A stretch of DNA of 64,000 nucleotides from Chitinophaga sp. XS-30 (lineage in GTDB: Bacteria; Bacteroidota; Bacteroidia; Chitinophagales; Chitinophagaceae): contig NZ_CP043006.1 in NCBI RefSeq assembly GCF_008086345.1, positions 3,656,032-3,720,031 of the forward strand. Direction: 5' to 3'. The first letter of the stretch is position 1; the number at the start of each line of letters is the position of its first letter. Shown here piece by piece: positions 35,028 to 44,323 of the stretch. The position numbers were made by a program, and so were the translations under genes. Below the pieces are notes generated by a model that was not told the DNA's origin, ran no database searches, and worked only from the letters and a program-made list of their open reading frames with translations.

Positions 35028-35306
35028 AAATTTTTTTTACAAGGTCGTTGCAAAATGAAGGTGATGGGAGTGACAGGATCTTACCCTCTTTCTCCCTGGG
35101 TGTTTGTTGTGTTCTCCTTGTGTTGAGGTTGAGGCAGAGCGTTTTGCGAATTTAGTATCACTGCCCTGAAAATTGTCCTCTGCGGTATATTTTTTCTCCG
35201 CTGCGATATATCCTTTCGGAGATGGCTGTACGAATTTTGTAACTGTTAACGAAAAGTACTTGACGTTGATCAAACAAATATTTTTAAACCTTAAAATCCT
35301 GAAAAA

Positions 35307-35867
35307 ATGAAACAGATCCGTAACAGTATCATGCGTGGCGCCAGCGGCGCCTTGGGCGATGAGCTCGTATTCCGGCAGCGTGCCGGCAAAACGGTGATCA
35401 GCCTGCCGGCGGTAACAAAGGAATATACGCCTACAACGGACCAGCTGGAAGTCCGGAATAATTTCCTGGAAGCCAGCCGGTATGCCAAAACCGTGCTTGC
35501 CGATCCCGCTCTGAAGGAAGCGTATGCGGCAAAATCCCCACTCGGTACGTCAGCGTTCAACACCGCGCTCGCCGATTTCTTCAAAGCCCCGGTGATCCTT
35601 TCGGTGGATACCGGTAATTATAACGGCTCCGCAGGCGGTACAATTGCCGTACTGGCGACAGACGACTTCAAAGTGCAATCCGTCCGTATATCGATCATCG
35701 ATGCGGATGGCGCCATACTGGAAGAATGGCTTGCCGTTGCCGGAGTGCCCGGCTCCGATCTGTGGACGTACACGACGCTCAACAGTGCAGACATTGCAGG
35801 GGCAAAATTGAGCGTACAGGCGTACGACCTGCCGGGCAATGCCACCATTCAGGAAACGGCTTTGTAG
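35307..35867 (+). CDS. hypothetical protein
   Basis: This 186-residue protein has no signal peptide and no membrane segment. The first 95 residues are Ala-rich and helical (MKQIRNSIMRGASGALGDELVFRQ, then VRNNFLEASRYAKTVLADPALKEAY), and the C-terminal half looks like a beta-sandwich with many hydrophobic Val/Ile strands and small residues (GGTIAVLATDDFKVQSVRISI). A leading 'RGASGxLGDEhVFRQ' segment recurs in uncharacterised Bacteroidota proteins that I recall only loosely. The gene is monocistronic, well separated on both sides, and no function can be inferred. Confidence 0.72.
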   Translation: MKQIRNSIMRGASGALGDELVFRQRAGKTVISLPAVTKEYTPTTDQLEVRNNFLEASRYAKTVLADPALKEAYAAKSPLGTSAFNTALADFFKAPVILSVDTGNYNGSAGGTIAVLATDDFKVQSVRISIIDADGAILEEWLAVAGVPGSDLWTYTTLNSADIAGAKLSVQAYDLPGNATIQETAL

Positions 35868-35949
35868 GCCCGGACCGGGCGACAATTTAAGTCTAAACTC
35901 CACGAATATTTGTTAATTATCTGCTATGCGATGGGTGTGGTGTCAAGAA

Positions 35950-35971
35950 AAGGGGAGTAGACATTCCCCTT
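35950..35971. repeat. short inverted repeat downstream of the hypothetical gene
   Basis: AAGGGGA (35950-35956) pairs with TCCCCTT (35965-35971) around an 8-base loop. It has no T run on the plus strand, so it is a weak terminator candidate for the gene at 35307. The rest of the gap 35868-36063 is AT-rich and empty. Confidence 0.4.
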
Positions 35972-36063
35972 AAAATAATGTTCGATTGCGGCCTCCCGAA
36001 CACTCAGGAGAATTAACCGCATTTCTAAAGTAGAGCATATGCTACTGGATAGGTGTTAAAAAT

Positions 36064-37241
36064 TTGTTATGCTGTGGGTGGTTTTGCAAGTTAACGGGCT
36101 TCGTTAATTTGCACAGTTCCGATCAGGCAAAGCTCAACGAACCAGAAGCCTATTTTGATCTGCATAAAGGCAAACTCATCATCCTGGACGAAATTCAACG
36201 CGTACCTGGACTATTCCAAATATTGCGAGGTGTTATCGACCGCCAGCGCAGGCAAGGCCATCGAACAGGCCAGTTCCTTATTTTAGGTTCAGCCTCCCTC
36301 TATCTTCTAAAACAATCGTCCGAATCATTAGCAGGACGTATTGCCTATAAAGAGTTGCCCGGGCTTACCGTTTTTGAAATGATAGCGGCTCAATATTCAG
36401 GCGTCGAACAGCTGTGGTTACACGGCAGCTTCCCCGACAGCTTTCTGGCAAAGACGGATGCAGCCAGCTTACGCTGGCGCATGAACTTCATCAGCACATA
36501 TCTTGAAAGAGATGTACCTCAGTTCGGTTCCCGTATTCCTGCTACCAGTCTACGTCTTTTGTGGACGATGTTGGCACATAGCCAGGGCGGCCAACTCAAT
36601 ACTGCACAAATCGATACAAACCTCGGTGTTGCAACGTCCACTGCGAGGCGCTATATCGAATTACCGGAAGATCTTCTGCTTATACGAACACTGCGTCCCC
36701 GGGTTGGTAATATCGGTAAACGGCTGGTGAAAGCCCCGAAAGTATATATACGTGATAGTGGATTAACACCCTGCTAAACCTGCAAACACAGGATGATCTC
36801 CTTGGGCATCCAGTAGTTGGAGCTAGCTGGGAAGGGTTTGTGATTGAAAATCTTCTTTCCTGTTTGCCTGTTGGTGTTACCCCTTGGTTTTACCGCACTT
36901 CTGCTGGGGCGGAAATAGATCTTGTGATTGAGCATAGCCCAAAGAAGAAATATGCTATAGAAATAAAACGCTCCTTAGTTCCCACATTATCAAAAGGCTT
37001 TCATTCAGGATGCGAAGACGTTGGAGCCACAGAGCGTTTTATTGTTTATCCCGGCAATGATTCTTTCCCTGCTGCACATAATGTAACAGTTTTGCCGATA
37101 TCAGATATGATGAAGAAATTGAAGAATAGCGTAGACTTTACCAGTCTGACAGCTGATAATGATCGATACATGCCCTGCTGTGGAAAATATCAGGGATTCT
37201 GCGGTTTGCTGTCTCTTTCGCCTTTGTTTTTTGCATGCTGA
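36064..37241 (+). pseudogene. AAA ATPase with DUF4143 domain, truncated and frameshifted
   Basis: Two frames join into one protein. The first reads AKLNEPEAYFDLHKGKLIILDEIQRVP (Walker B within LIILDEIQ), ILGSASLYLLKQSSESLAGRI and YLERDVPQFGSRIP, to IRDSGL before a stop at 36776. The second continues LLNLQTQDDLLGHPVVGASWEGFVIENLL and EIDLVIEH. The frame breaks at about 36765 by loss of one base. The N-terminal P-loop region is absent upstream. The family comprises nucleotide-binding proteins of unclear role. The patch is more AT-rich than its surroundings, and its 3' end overlaps the helicase gene, so this is a decaying acquired gene. Confidence 0.85.
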
Positions 37242-38497
37242 TGGCCCGGGCGTTTGCCGCCATGAGGCTTGCCGCCTTTACGGTAACCACCTTTTCCCTG
37301 CCGGTTGCCGCCTCCGCCACCACCGCCGCCGGATTTGCGGCTTTTCGGCTGGTACACCGGTGCGGGGCCAAAGGCTTCGGGTACGGGGTTTTTTACGACC
37401 TCATGCCCCAGCAGTTGTTCGATGCGGGAGAAACGGCCTTGTTCCCTGGGTGTGATAAAAGTATAGGCGGTGCCGTCTGTCGCGGCCCTGGCGGTACGGC
37501 CGATGCGGTGGATGTAATCTTCCCCGTCGTTCGGCACATCATAATTGATCACGAGATCAATATCCTCGATATCGATACCGCGGCTCAGAATGTCCGTCGC
37601 CACGAGTATGTTGAGCTTTTTGTTCTTGAAGTCCAGCAGCGCCTGTTCCCTTTTATCCTGCTCCAGGTCCGAGTGGATCTCTTCCACCGAGAACCTGGCC
37701 TTTTTGAGGAGCTGGGACAGCTGTTTCACATTCTGTTTCCTGGAGCAGAAGATGATCACGCTTTCTTTGGGCCGGCCTTCCAGCACATGTTTGATCAGCG
37801 GGGCTTTTTGGTCCTCATGCACAACAAAAGCCTCCTGCACGATCTTTTCCGGCGGTTTGGAGATCGCTATGTTCACCTGTTCTGGATCTTTAAGGATCTT
37901 CAGGGCCAGTTTGCGCATCTTGTCCGGCATGGTAGCGGAGAAAAGCAGGGTTTGCCGGTCTTTCGGCAGATAGGAGATGATCTTTTCGATATCATCATGA
38001 AAACCCATATCCAGCATGCGGTCGGCTTCATCCAGCACCAGGTATTTCAGTCCCTGCAGCTTCACATAGCCCATATTGAGGTGGGCGATCATGCGGCCGG
38101 GGGTGCAGATCACGATATCCGCACCGGAAGACAGCGCTTTCTTCTCCAGCGCAAAGGAATTACCGTCACCACCGCCATATACGGCAATGGAACTGATATT
38201 CGTGAAATAAGACATTCCCTCCAGCGCCTGCGCGATCTGTACCGCCAGTTCCCTGGTGGGCACAATGATCATGGAATTGATCTGATTCGCATCGTGCGTA
38301 TGGGTAAGGAGGTTCTGAATTACGGGAAGGAGGAAGGCGGCCGTTTTACCTGTGCCGGTCTGAGCCGAAGCGATCAGGTCTTTACCGGATAGAATGATGG
38401 GGATCACTTGTTCCTGAACCGGTGTGGCGGTGGTATATCCCATCGCATCTATGCCATCCAATAGATCATCGTCGAAGTCAAAATCGTAAAAATGCAA
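37190..38497 (-). CDS. DEAD-box RNA helicase (RhlE-like)
   Basis: This 435-residue protein has all main helicase motifs: Q motif region TATPVQEQ, motif I AQTGTGKT (about 45-52), DEAD variant VLDEADRMLD (motif II), SAT (III) and HRIGRTARA (VI). A C-terminal Gly- and Lys-rich tail follows (GGGGGGGNRQGKGGYRKGG), likely to bind RNA. The codon at the N-terminus is TTG, not ATG: the frame has a TAA seven codons upstream and the next Met falls inside the Q-motif region. The enzyme unwinds structured RNA in ribosome assembly or decay. Confidence 0.93.
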   Translation of the reverse strand: MHFYDFDFDDDLLDGIDAMGYTTATPVQEQVIPIILSGKDLIASAQTGTGKTAAFLLPVIQNLLTHTHDANQINSMIIVPTRELAVQIAQALEGMSYFTNISSIAVYGGGDGNSFALEKKALSSGADIVICTPGRMIAHLNMGYVKLQGLKYLVLDEADRMLDMGFHDDIEKIISYLPKDRQTLLFSATMPDKMRKLALKILKDPEQVNIAISKPPEKIVQEAFVVHEDQKAPLIKHVLEGRPKESVIIFCSRKQNVKQLSQLLKKARFSVEEIHSDLEQDKREQALLDFKNKKLNILVATDILSRGIDIEDIDLVINYDVPNDGEDYIHRIGRTARAATDGTAYTFITPREQGRFSRIEQLLGHEVVKNPVPEAFGPAPVYQPKSRKSGGGGGGGGNRQGKGGYRKGGKPHGGKRPGHQHAKNKGERDSKPQNP

Positions 38498-38729
38498 GGT
38501 AATTATACTTTTTATTTAATATATAGGTACGTAAAGATACACGAATATCGGCTATTTGAGGCATTGTGATTTGTTTAACATTATTTTAGCTACCTTTAGA
38601 TAGTAATAAAAGCTACAACTACTTATTTCTGCTGCAAATCTGCGATAGCTCACACCTTTCCAGCTTACGTTCCTGGTTTCTCCTCCGGAGATTTTATTAC
38701 CCGCGATTTTTCATCAATTTTTCGTTTTC

Positions 38730-39479
38730 ATGTTTATCATTATTTTTTTTATTGCCATCTGGTATTTATCACTGTTTTCCCAGACTTTTCTGCAACACCG
38801 TTATGCTTCGCATGGTGCCTTTCAGATGAACAAGTTCTGGGAACGGGTCTTTTATATATTTGCTTATATCACCCAGGGCTCTTCCTATATGAGCCCCAGA
38901 GCTTACGCGATCATGCACCGCATGCACCATGCGTACACAGACACGGAGCTGGACCCGCATTCGCCAAGTTATTCGAAGAACGTATTTTCCATGATGTGGC
39001 GTACCAGCCGCATATACCGTCAGATCTTCCACGGAAAGATGAAGATAGAGGAACGTTTTACGAAGAACCTGCCTGACTGGCGGAAGTTCGACAAGTTTGC
39101 CAGTTCCGGCTGGAGCCGGTTGTTATGGGTGGCGGCCTATGTGTTGCTGTTCGTTTTCTTCGCCTCTTCTCCCTGGCTCTTCCTGTTGTTGCCGGTGATC
39201 ATTGCCATGGGTGCTGTTCACGGAGCTATTATCAACTGGTTTGCCCATAAATTCGGGTACAAGAACTATACGCTGAAAAATACTTCTTCCAATCTGCTGC
39301 GCATGGATGTGCTGATGCTGGGAGAATCCTATCACAACAATCACCACAAACATCCGTCGTCTATCAATTTCGGTATCCGGAAATATGAACTCGACCCCGT
39401 GTACTATATCATTCTGCTGCTGAAATGGATGCGTATAGTGAAAGTACCGGTATTGGCAAGGCTGCGGGCCGATTTTTAA
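38730..39479 (+). CDS. fatty acid desaturase (acyl-CoA delta-9 type)
   Basis: This 249-residue membrane protein has the three histidine boxes of membrane desaturases: HRYASH (about 23-28), HRMHH (about 63-67) and HNNHH (about 205-209), the di-iron ligands. Four hydrophobic segments surround them. It is short but normal for the bacterial acyl-CoA desaturase group and would introduce a double bond into membrane fatty acids. An RRM protein gene follows 25 bases downstream on the same strand. Confidence 0.92.
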   Translation: MFIIIFFIAIWYLSLFSQTFLQHRYASHGAFQMNKFWERVFYIFAYITQGSSYMSPRAYAIMHRMHHAYTDTELDPHSPSYSKNVFSMMWRTSRIYRQIFHGKMKIEERFTKNLPDWRKFDKFASSGWSRLLWVAAYVLLFVFFASSPWLFLLLPVIIAMGAVHGAIINWFAHKFGYKNYTLKNTSSNLLRMDVLMLGESYHNNHHKHPSSINFGIRKYELDPVYYIILLLKWMRIVKVPVLARLRADF

Positions 39480-39504
39480 AAAGCACACATTTAAACACAA
39501 TTAT

Positions 39505-39780
39505 ATGAACATTTACGTATCCAATCTTTTGTCTTATTTCAAGGATGAAGATTTACACAGCCTGTTTGCCCCCTTTGGGAATATCGTTTCCAGCAAGGTG
39601 ATCATGGACAGGTACACCGGCACCTCCAGGGGGTTCGGATTTGTTGAAATGTCCACTGCGCCGGAAGGCCAGGAGGCGATCAAACAACTTGATGGCAAAG
39701 TGATTGACGGGAGGGCAATTGGTGTTTCCGTTGCAAAGGAGCGCTCTGAAAAGTCCGGTTCCGGCAGGAGTTTCCGCTAA
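39505..39780 (+). CDS. RNA-binding protein with RRM domain
   Basis: This 91-residue protein is one RNA recognition motif with RNP2 IYVSNL (residues 3-8) and RNP1 RGFGFVEM (about 43-50), followed by a short Ser/Arg/Lys-rich tail (KSGSGRSFR). Such single-RRM proteins are common in Bacteroidota and cyanobacteria as cold-induced RNA-binding proteins. It lies close behind the desaturase gene, another cold-adaptation function, and is followed by a strong terminator, so the two may share a transcript. Confidence 0.93.
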   Translation: MNIYVSNLLSYFKDEDLHSLFAPFGNIVSSKVIMDRYTGTSRGFGFVEMSTAPEGQEAIKQLDGKVIDGRAIGVSVAKERSEKSGSGRSFR

Positions 39781-39809
39781 TATTGCCTCGCATATACAAA
39801 AACAATCTG

Positions 39810-39837
39810 CCGCTCCGGGTTCCGGGGCGGTTTTTTT
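39810..39837 (+). terminator. rho-independent terminator after the RRM gene
   Basis: CCGCTCCGG (39810-39818) pairs with CCGGGGCGG (39822-39830), with one T-G wobble and a 3-base loop, then TTTTTTT. Confidence 0.9.
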
Positions 39838-39953
39838 ATGGTAAGCTGGCGGCGAAACAGTCCGGTCAGTGGCGGCCCTTTAGACTTGCCTGGGCGAAAG
39901 CCCGGCCCGTTTTTCTATTGGGTTAATTCCGCAAAAAAGCGTAAAATTGAAAG

Positions 39954-40139
39954 ATGAAATGGTGGATACTTTTATTGATCAATGTCGCCGTATTCTTTGC
40001 ATTCGCCGTTTTGGGCGATCTTTGGTGGTTGGAAAAGCCCTATAGCCATAAACTTCTGCTCAACTGGGCCGTCAAAGCGCTGCTGATCGGCGGTATTTTC
40101 ACGTTTTTGTTCCGGCAGCGCAAAGAACGGTCTATCTGA
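39954..40139 (+). CDS. small hypothetical membrane protein
   Basis: This 61-residue protein has two hydrophobic segments (about residues 3-22 and 38-52) separated by a short loop, LEKPYSHKLLLNW, and ends in a basic tail (RQRKERSI). AAAG lies just before the ATG. It converges with the ArsR gene, 8 bases apart, and I recognise no family. Support is coding-like composition and position. Confidence 0.55.
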   Translation: MKWWILLLINVAVFFAFAVLGDLWWLEKPYSHKLLLNWAVKALLIGGIFTFLFRQRKERSI

Positions 40140-40147
40140 CCGTCCGG

Positions 40148-40492
40148 CTATCCCTTCGTATTTTTCTTCTTCGCCGTTTTTTGCCCTTTTGCCAGGAAGC
40201 TCTCCAGGGCATCCAGTTTTCCCGTCCAGAAGGTGCGGTATTGTTCCGCCCAGGAGGCCACGGCCTTAAGCTGTTGAAGCCGGGCTTCGCAATATCGTTC
40301 CCGGCCCTGCTGCCGGATGGTGATCAGCCCGCATTCGGTGAGGATGCGGATATGCCGGGAAATAGCGGGCCTGCTGATGTCAAAATTGTCTGCTACCGCG
40401 TTCAGGTTCAGGGGTTGCCTCGCCAGCAGGTCGATGATCTTCCGTCTGGTGGGGTCCGCGATGGCCTGGAATACGTCTCTTCTCATTTCCAT
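40148..40492 (-). CDS. ArsR-family winged-helix transcriptional regulator
   Basis: This 114-residue protein has the ArsR fold: ADPTRRKIIDLLA (about residues 12-24), then the recognition helix ISRPAISRHIRIL (about 39-51) and the wing ITIRQQGRERY. It has no metal-binding CxC motif, so it is not a metal sensor of the ArsR/SmtB type; this subgroup usually regulates a neighbouring AHSA1/SRPBCC gene, which is absent here. The C-terminal tail is Lys-rich. Start may be ATG at 40492 or 40486. A TAGGTTTG box lies upstream at about 40522-40529 on its strand, without a clear -33 element. Confidence 0.88.
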   Translation of the reverse strand: MEMRRDVFQAIADPTRRKIIDLLARQPLNLNAVADNFDISRPAISRHIRILTECGLITIRQQGRERYCEARLQQLKAVASWAEQYRTFWTGKLDALESFLAKGQKTAKKKNTKG

Positions 40493-40626
40493 ATAAAAAC
40501 ATTAATTACGAAACCTTCTGGTTACAAACCTACGGAAATTTATTTTGGGTGGCGATAACGGCGAACGTTCGTGAGTTGATCTTAGTAAGGGAAAGCTCTT
40601 ATTGTTTCAACCAAAATCCCCGTTTA

Positions 40627-42960
40627 ATGCCTGAATTTCTACGTATCCTGATCTTATGCGCTTTGTTTCCCCTTTTTACGATCGCGCAGACAGCGCCCAA
40701 GCGGGAACTGCGGGGCGCCTGGGTGGCCACTTATTTTGGCATCGACTGGCCCAACAGAACGCAGACCCCGGCCCAGCAACGCGCTGCCTTCATCACCATT
40801 GCGGACCATCACAAGGCTACCGGCCTGAATGCCTTGTACGTACAGGTGCGCAGCCAGTGCGATGCGATGTACAACAGCGCCATAGAGCCCTGGTCGTCCG
40901 ACCTTACCGGTACCCAGGGCTTAGCGCCGGACCCTTTGTGGGACCCGATGGAATTTGCCATCGAAGAATGCCATAAACGCGGCATCGAGTTCCATGCCTG
41001 GGTCAATCCGTACCGCGCCGTGGGAAATTCGAACAACCTGCCAGTGTTCGCGGAAAGCCATGTGGCCAAACAACATCCGGAATGGCTGCTCAGCCAGGGT
41101 ACCTTGCGGGTGCTGGACCCCGGCCTCCCGCAGGTGAGGGATTATATCACCAGTGTGATCGATGATATTGTTACCCGTTACGATGTGGATGGCATCCACT
41201 TCGATGATTACTTCTATCCCGGTTCCCCGTCTACTTTCAATGATGATGCTACTTACGCCGCGGACCCCCGCGGGTTTACAGACCGGGGCGACTGGCGCAG
41301 GGATAATATCAGCCTGCTGATCAAACGCCTCTACGACACCATTAAAGCGGTAAAGCCCTGGGTGAAATTCGGCATTTCGCCTTCCGGTATTTATCGTAAC
41401 AGTACCGACCCCGCCATCGGTTCACCCACTTCCGGCCTGCAACACTATGCTACGCTGTATGCGGATACCCGCAAATGGCTGGAAGAAGGCTGGGTGGATT
41501 ATATCATGCCGCAGGTGTACTGGTATATCGGCCAGCCCGGCGCCAACTACGCCGCTTTGATCCCCTGGTGGAACAGTCATGCGTATGGCCGCCACATTTA
41601 CATCGGCATGGCCGGTTATAAGGTGAATGATGCCGCGCAGGCCGCGCCCTGGAAGGAGCCCACACAGATACCGGACCAGATGCGCATGAACCGGGACAGT
41701 GCTTACCCTCATATTTACGGCCAGTCGATCTACAATACCGGCAGCCTGCGGTCCACTACCCGTTTGGGCTTCCGCGACTCCCTGCGCCTGCATTTCTACA
41801 ACAGGCCGGCCCTGCAACCCACCATGCCCTGGCGGGACGCGGTGTCGCCGGACGCACCTATTGCGCTGAATGCCTTCCCGCATGCGGGCGATTCCGTGAC
41901 GCTCAATTGGGTGAACATGGCCAGCACCACAGATGAGATGAACCGGGCCAGACAGTTCGTGATCTACCGCTCTACGTTACCGCAGATCGATACCGCTGCC
42001 TCCGGCGATCTGCTGGCGATCACGCTGCAGGACGAAACCTCATTCACCGATACGGCCATCGAGCCGAACACAACATATTACTATGCGGTAACGGCGGTGG
42101 ACCGGTTCCACAATGAAAGCAGCCCCTCCAATCTCACCGCCAGCCTGGCGCCGCAGATCATTTGTCCGGATACGACCCTGCTGATCAATGCCGATGCGGC
42201 CTGCTCCATCACGATACCGGATTACCGTTCCCTGGCGCAGGTCAGCGATCCAGCCGGTGTGAGCTATACGCAGCTGCCAACACCGGGCAGCATCGTGCAG
42301 GGGCATCAGCTGATCCGGCTGATCGCCACCAATGCCGGCGGGAAGTCGGATACCTGCGGTATCACCATGCTGGCAGGGGACAGCATCGCACCGGTGATCT
42401 CCGGCGTCAGCACAGACCCGTCTATCATCACCATAGCCAACAACCAGATGAAACCTGTAACGGTGAACTACAACGTTTCGGATTGCAGTCCGGTTTCGAC
42501 TACCCTGACCGTCACCAGCAACGAGCCGATCACTGCGGCTGACTGGGAAGTGGTGAATGATCACCAGGTAAGGCTGCGCGCTATGCGTGCTATCTTTGGG
42601 AACGGGCGTATCTATACGATCACCATCACGGCAACGGATAGTGCAGGTAATGTGAGCACAGCGAATGCGGAAGTGCTTGTACCGGGCAACAAACCATGGA
42701 CCTCCGGTGGCGGCCTGGCGGTTGTGGCGGTGCCGAACCCGACCCTGCATCAGTTCGTATTGCTCATGATCAGCAAAGATCCGCAACCGATCAGCATCCG
42801 TGTACTGAATAACAGCGGCCAGTTCGTTGAAAGCCGCGATAATATCGCACCGAACAGCACGCTCCGTATCGGCGCCAGCTACCCGGCCGGTATCTACTAC
42901 GTAGAGATCCTGCAAGGCACGAAACGCCAGATACTGAAACTCATCAAAATAGGAAACTAA
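40627..42960 (+). CDS. GHL10-family glycoside hydrolase with T9SS C-terminal signal
   Basis: The ATG at 40627 gives a signal peptide (MPEFLRILILCALFPLFTIAQ), so the protein is 777 residues. Residues about 25-345 form a GHL10 (DUF187, YngK-like) TIM-barrel domain with ELRGAWVATYFGIDWP, VDGIHFDDYFYP and DYIMPQVYW. A fibronectin-III-like region, two HYR/Ig-like segments and a C-terminal type IX sorting domain (VAVPNPTLHQFVL...GIYYVEI) follow. It is thus exported and anchored or released by T9SS. The family includes enzymes acting on peptidoglycan- or polysaccharide-derived substrates; the exact target is not known. Confidence 0.9.
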   Translation: MPEFLRILILCALFPLFTIAQTAPKRELRGAWVATYFGIDWPNRTQTPAQQRAAFITIADHHKATGLNALYVQVRSQCDAMYNSAIEPWSSDLTGTQGLAPDPLWDPMEFAIEECHKRGIEFHAWVNPYRAVGNSNNLPVFAESHVAKQHPEWLLSQGTLRVLDPGLPQVRDYITSVIDDIVTRYDVDGIHFDDYFYPGSPSTFNDDATYAADPRGFTDRGDWRRDNISLLIKRLYDTIKAVKPWVKFGISPSGIYRNSTDPAIGSPTSGLQHYATLYADTRKWLEEGWVDYIMPQVYWYIGQPGANYAALIPWWNSHAYGRHIYIGMAGYKVNDAAQAAPWKEPTQIPDQMRMNRDSAYPHIYGQSIYNTGSLRSTTRLGFRDSLRLHFYNRPALQPTMPWRDAVSPDAPIALNAFPHAGDSVTLNWVNMASTTDEMNRARQFVIYRSTLPQIDTAASGDLLAITLQDETSFTDTAIEPNTTYYYAVTAVDRFHNESSPSNLTASLAPQIICPDTTLLINADAACSITIPDYRSLAQVSDPAGVSYTQLPTPGSIVQGHQLIRLIATNAGGKSDTCGITMLAGDSIAPVISGVSTDPSIITIANNQMKPVTVNYNVSDCSPVSTTLTVTSNEPITAADWEVVNDHQVRLRAMRAIFGNGRIYTITITATDSAGNVSTANAEVLVPGNKPWTSGGGLAVVAVPNPTLHQFVLLMISKDPQPISIRVLNNSGQFVESRDNIAPNSTLRIGASYPAGIYYVEILQGTKRQILKLIKIGN

Positions 42961-42987
42961 AGTCTAGCATATATTGATTCACCCCGC

Positions 42988-43021
42988 AGGGCTGTTCACT
43001 ACGGTGGACGGCCCTTTTTTT
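42988..43021 (+). terminator. rho-independent terminator after the GHL10 gene
   Basis: AGGGCTGTTCAC (42988-42999) pairs with GTGGACGGCCCT (43004-43015), with two wobble pairs and a 4-base loop, then TTTTTT. Confidence 0.88.
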
Positions 43022-43051
43022 ACCTTTTATGCTTTTAACACCGTATCTTCC

Positions 43052-44323
43052 ATGTATATGTTCACCAAACGCCAGATCTGGACCGCGATCTTTGCGGCCA
43101 TCACCAGTTTCTCTGCCTACACTGCTATCTTCACGTTTCGCAAAGCCTTCAATGTGGCGGCTTACGAAGGGCACACCCTTTTCGGGATGGACTACAAGAT
43201 CGTGCTGGTGATCACACAGGTATTGGGATACATGGCCGCCAAATTTTACGGCATCCGTTTTATTTCGGAAATGAAGCGGGTACGCAGGCATATGCTGATC
43301 TTTTCGCTGGTCGGCATGTCATGGCTGGCATGGCTGATGTTTGCGCTGATGCCGCCGCCGTACAATTTCTGGTGCCTGTTCCTCAATGGTTTTCCGCTGG
43401 GCATGTTATGGGGCGTGGTGTTCTCCTATGTGGAAGGGCGGCGTACGACAGACCTGATCAGCGCGGCGCTGGCCGTGAGTTTCATTTTTGCATCAGGACT
43501 GGCCAAAACAACGGCGCAATGGGTGATGGATGCCTGGACGGTCAGTGAATACTGGATGCCTTTTGTGGTAGGCTGCATCTTTATGCCGGTGCTGTTTGTA
43601 TTCGTTATTCTGCTGGAAAAAATTCCGCCGCCGGACGAGGCGGACATTCAACAGCGGATGGACCGCAAACCGATGGCCAAAGCGGAGCGCAGTGCGCTGC
43701 TCCGGAGTTTTCTGCCCGGTATCTTTGCGCTGGTGGTCATTTATATACTGGTTACCATTCTCCGGGAGATACGGGACAGCTTTATGGCGGATATGTGGCG
43801 GGAATCAGGCGTGGCACTGGAAGCCGGTGTTTTTGCGAAGACGGAAACCACCATTTCCCTCATCATCCTTGTACTGATCGCCGCCATGATCTGGATGCGC
43901 AATAATTTCCGGGCGTTCATGCTGGCGCAGGGGATGATGCTGGCGGGTTTCATTATCGCCCTGGGCGCCACCATCCTTTATCAGCGTTTGCAGCTGCAGA
44001 TGTATGGCTGGATGCTGATGGTGGGGCTTGGGTTGTATATGGTCTACATTCCTTTCAACAGTATTTTGTTCGACCGGTTCATTGCTACTTTCCGTTTTGC
44101 CGGGAATGTAGGGTTCCTGATATACATTGCCGATTCTTTCGGATACCTGGGAAGCGTGGGCGTGCTGCTGTCGAAAACCGTATTCAACCTGCAGGCCAAC
44201 TGGCTGCAGTTCTACATGCAGCTGGTGATGGTCACCGGGCTGGCCGGTATCACCGGTACACTGGTGTCTATGCTGTATTTTTCCCGCAAATACTTTAAAG
44301 CACGAAGATCAGGAGAATTGTGA
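43052..44323 (+). CDS. DUF5690-family MFS-like transporter
   Basis: The ATG at 43052 (a second is at 43058) gives a 423-residue protein with about 12 membrane segments and the family opening FTKRQIWTAIFAAITSFSAYTAIFTFRKAFN, cited in part. A central loop of charged residues (DEADIQQRMDRKPMAKAERS) divides the two halves, as in MFS carriers. The substrate is unknown. The 3' end overlaps the convergent DUF1304 gene by 29 bases. Confidence 0.82.
   Translation: MYMFTKRQIWTAIFAAITSFSAYTAIFTFRKAFNVAAYEGHTLFGMDYKIVLVITQVLGYMAAKFYGIRFISEMKRVRRHMLIFSLVGMSWLAWLMFALMPPPYNFWCLFLNGFPLGMLWGVVFSYVEGRRTTDLISAALAVSFIFASGLAKTTAQWVMDAWTVSEYWMPFVVGCIFMPVLFVFVILLEKIPPPDEADIQQRMDRKPMAKAERSALLRSFLPGIFALVVIYILVTILREIRDSFMADMWRESGVALEAGVFAKTETTISLIILVLIAAMIWMRNNFRAFMLAQGMMLAGFIIALGATILYQRLQLQMYGWMLMVGLGLYMVYIPFNSILFDRFIATFRFAGNVGFLIYIADSFGYLGSVGVLLSKTVFNLQANWLQFYMQLVMVTGLAGITGTLVSMLYFSRKYFKARRSGEL

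Noticed and set aside
35037..35273. 78-residue minus-strand frame ahead of the metal operon
   Set aside because: No ribosome binding site, promoter or recognisable features; composition looks random.
36034..36043. Perfect 10-base palindrome AGCATATGCT near the DUF4143 remnant
   Set aside because: It could be an operator or insertion mark, but it stands alone with no flanking repeat or gene start to support a role.
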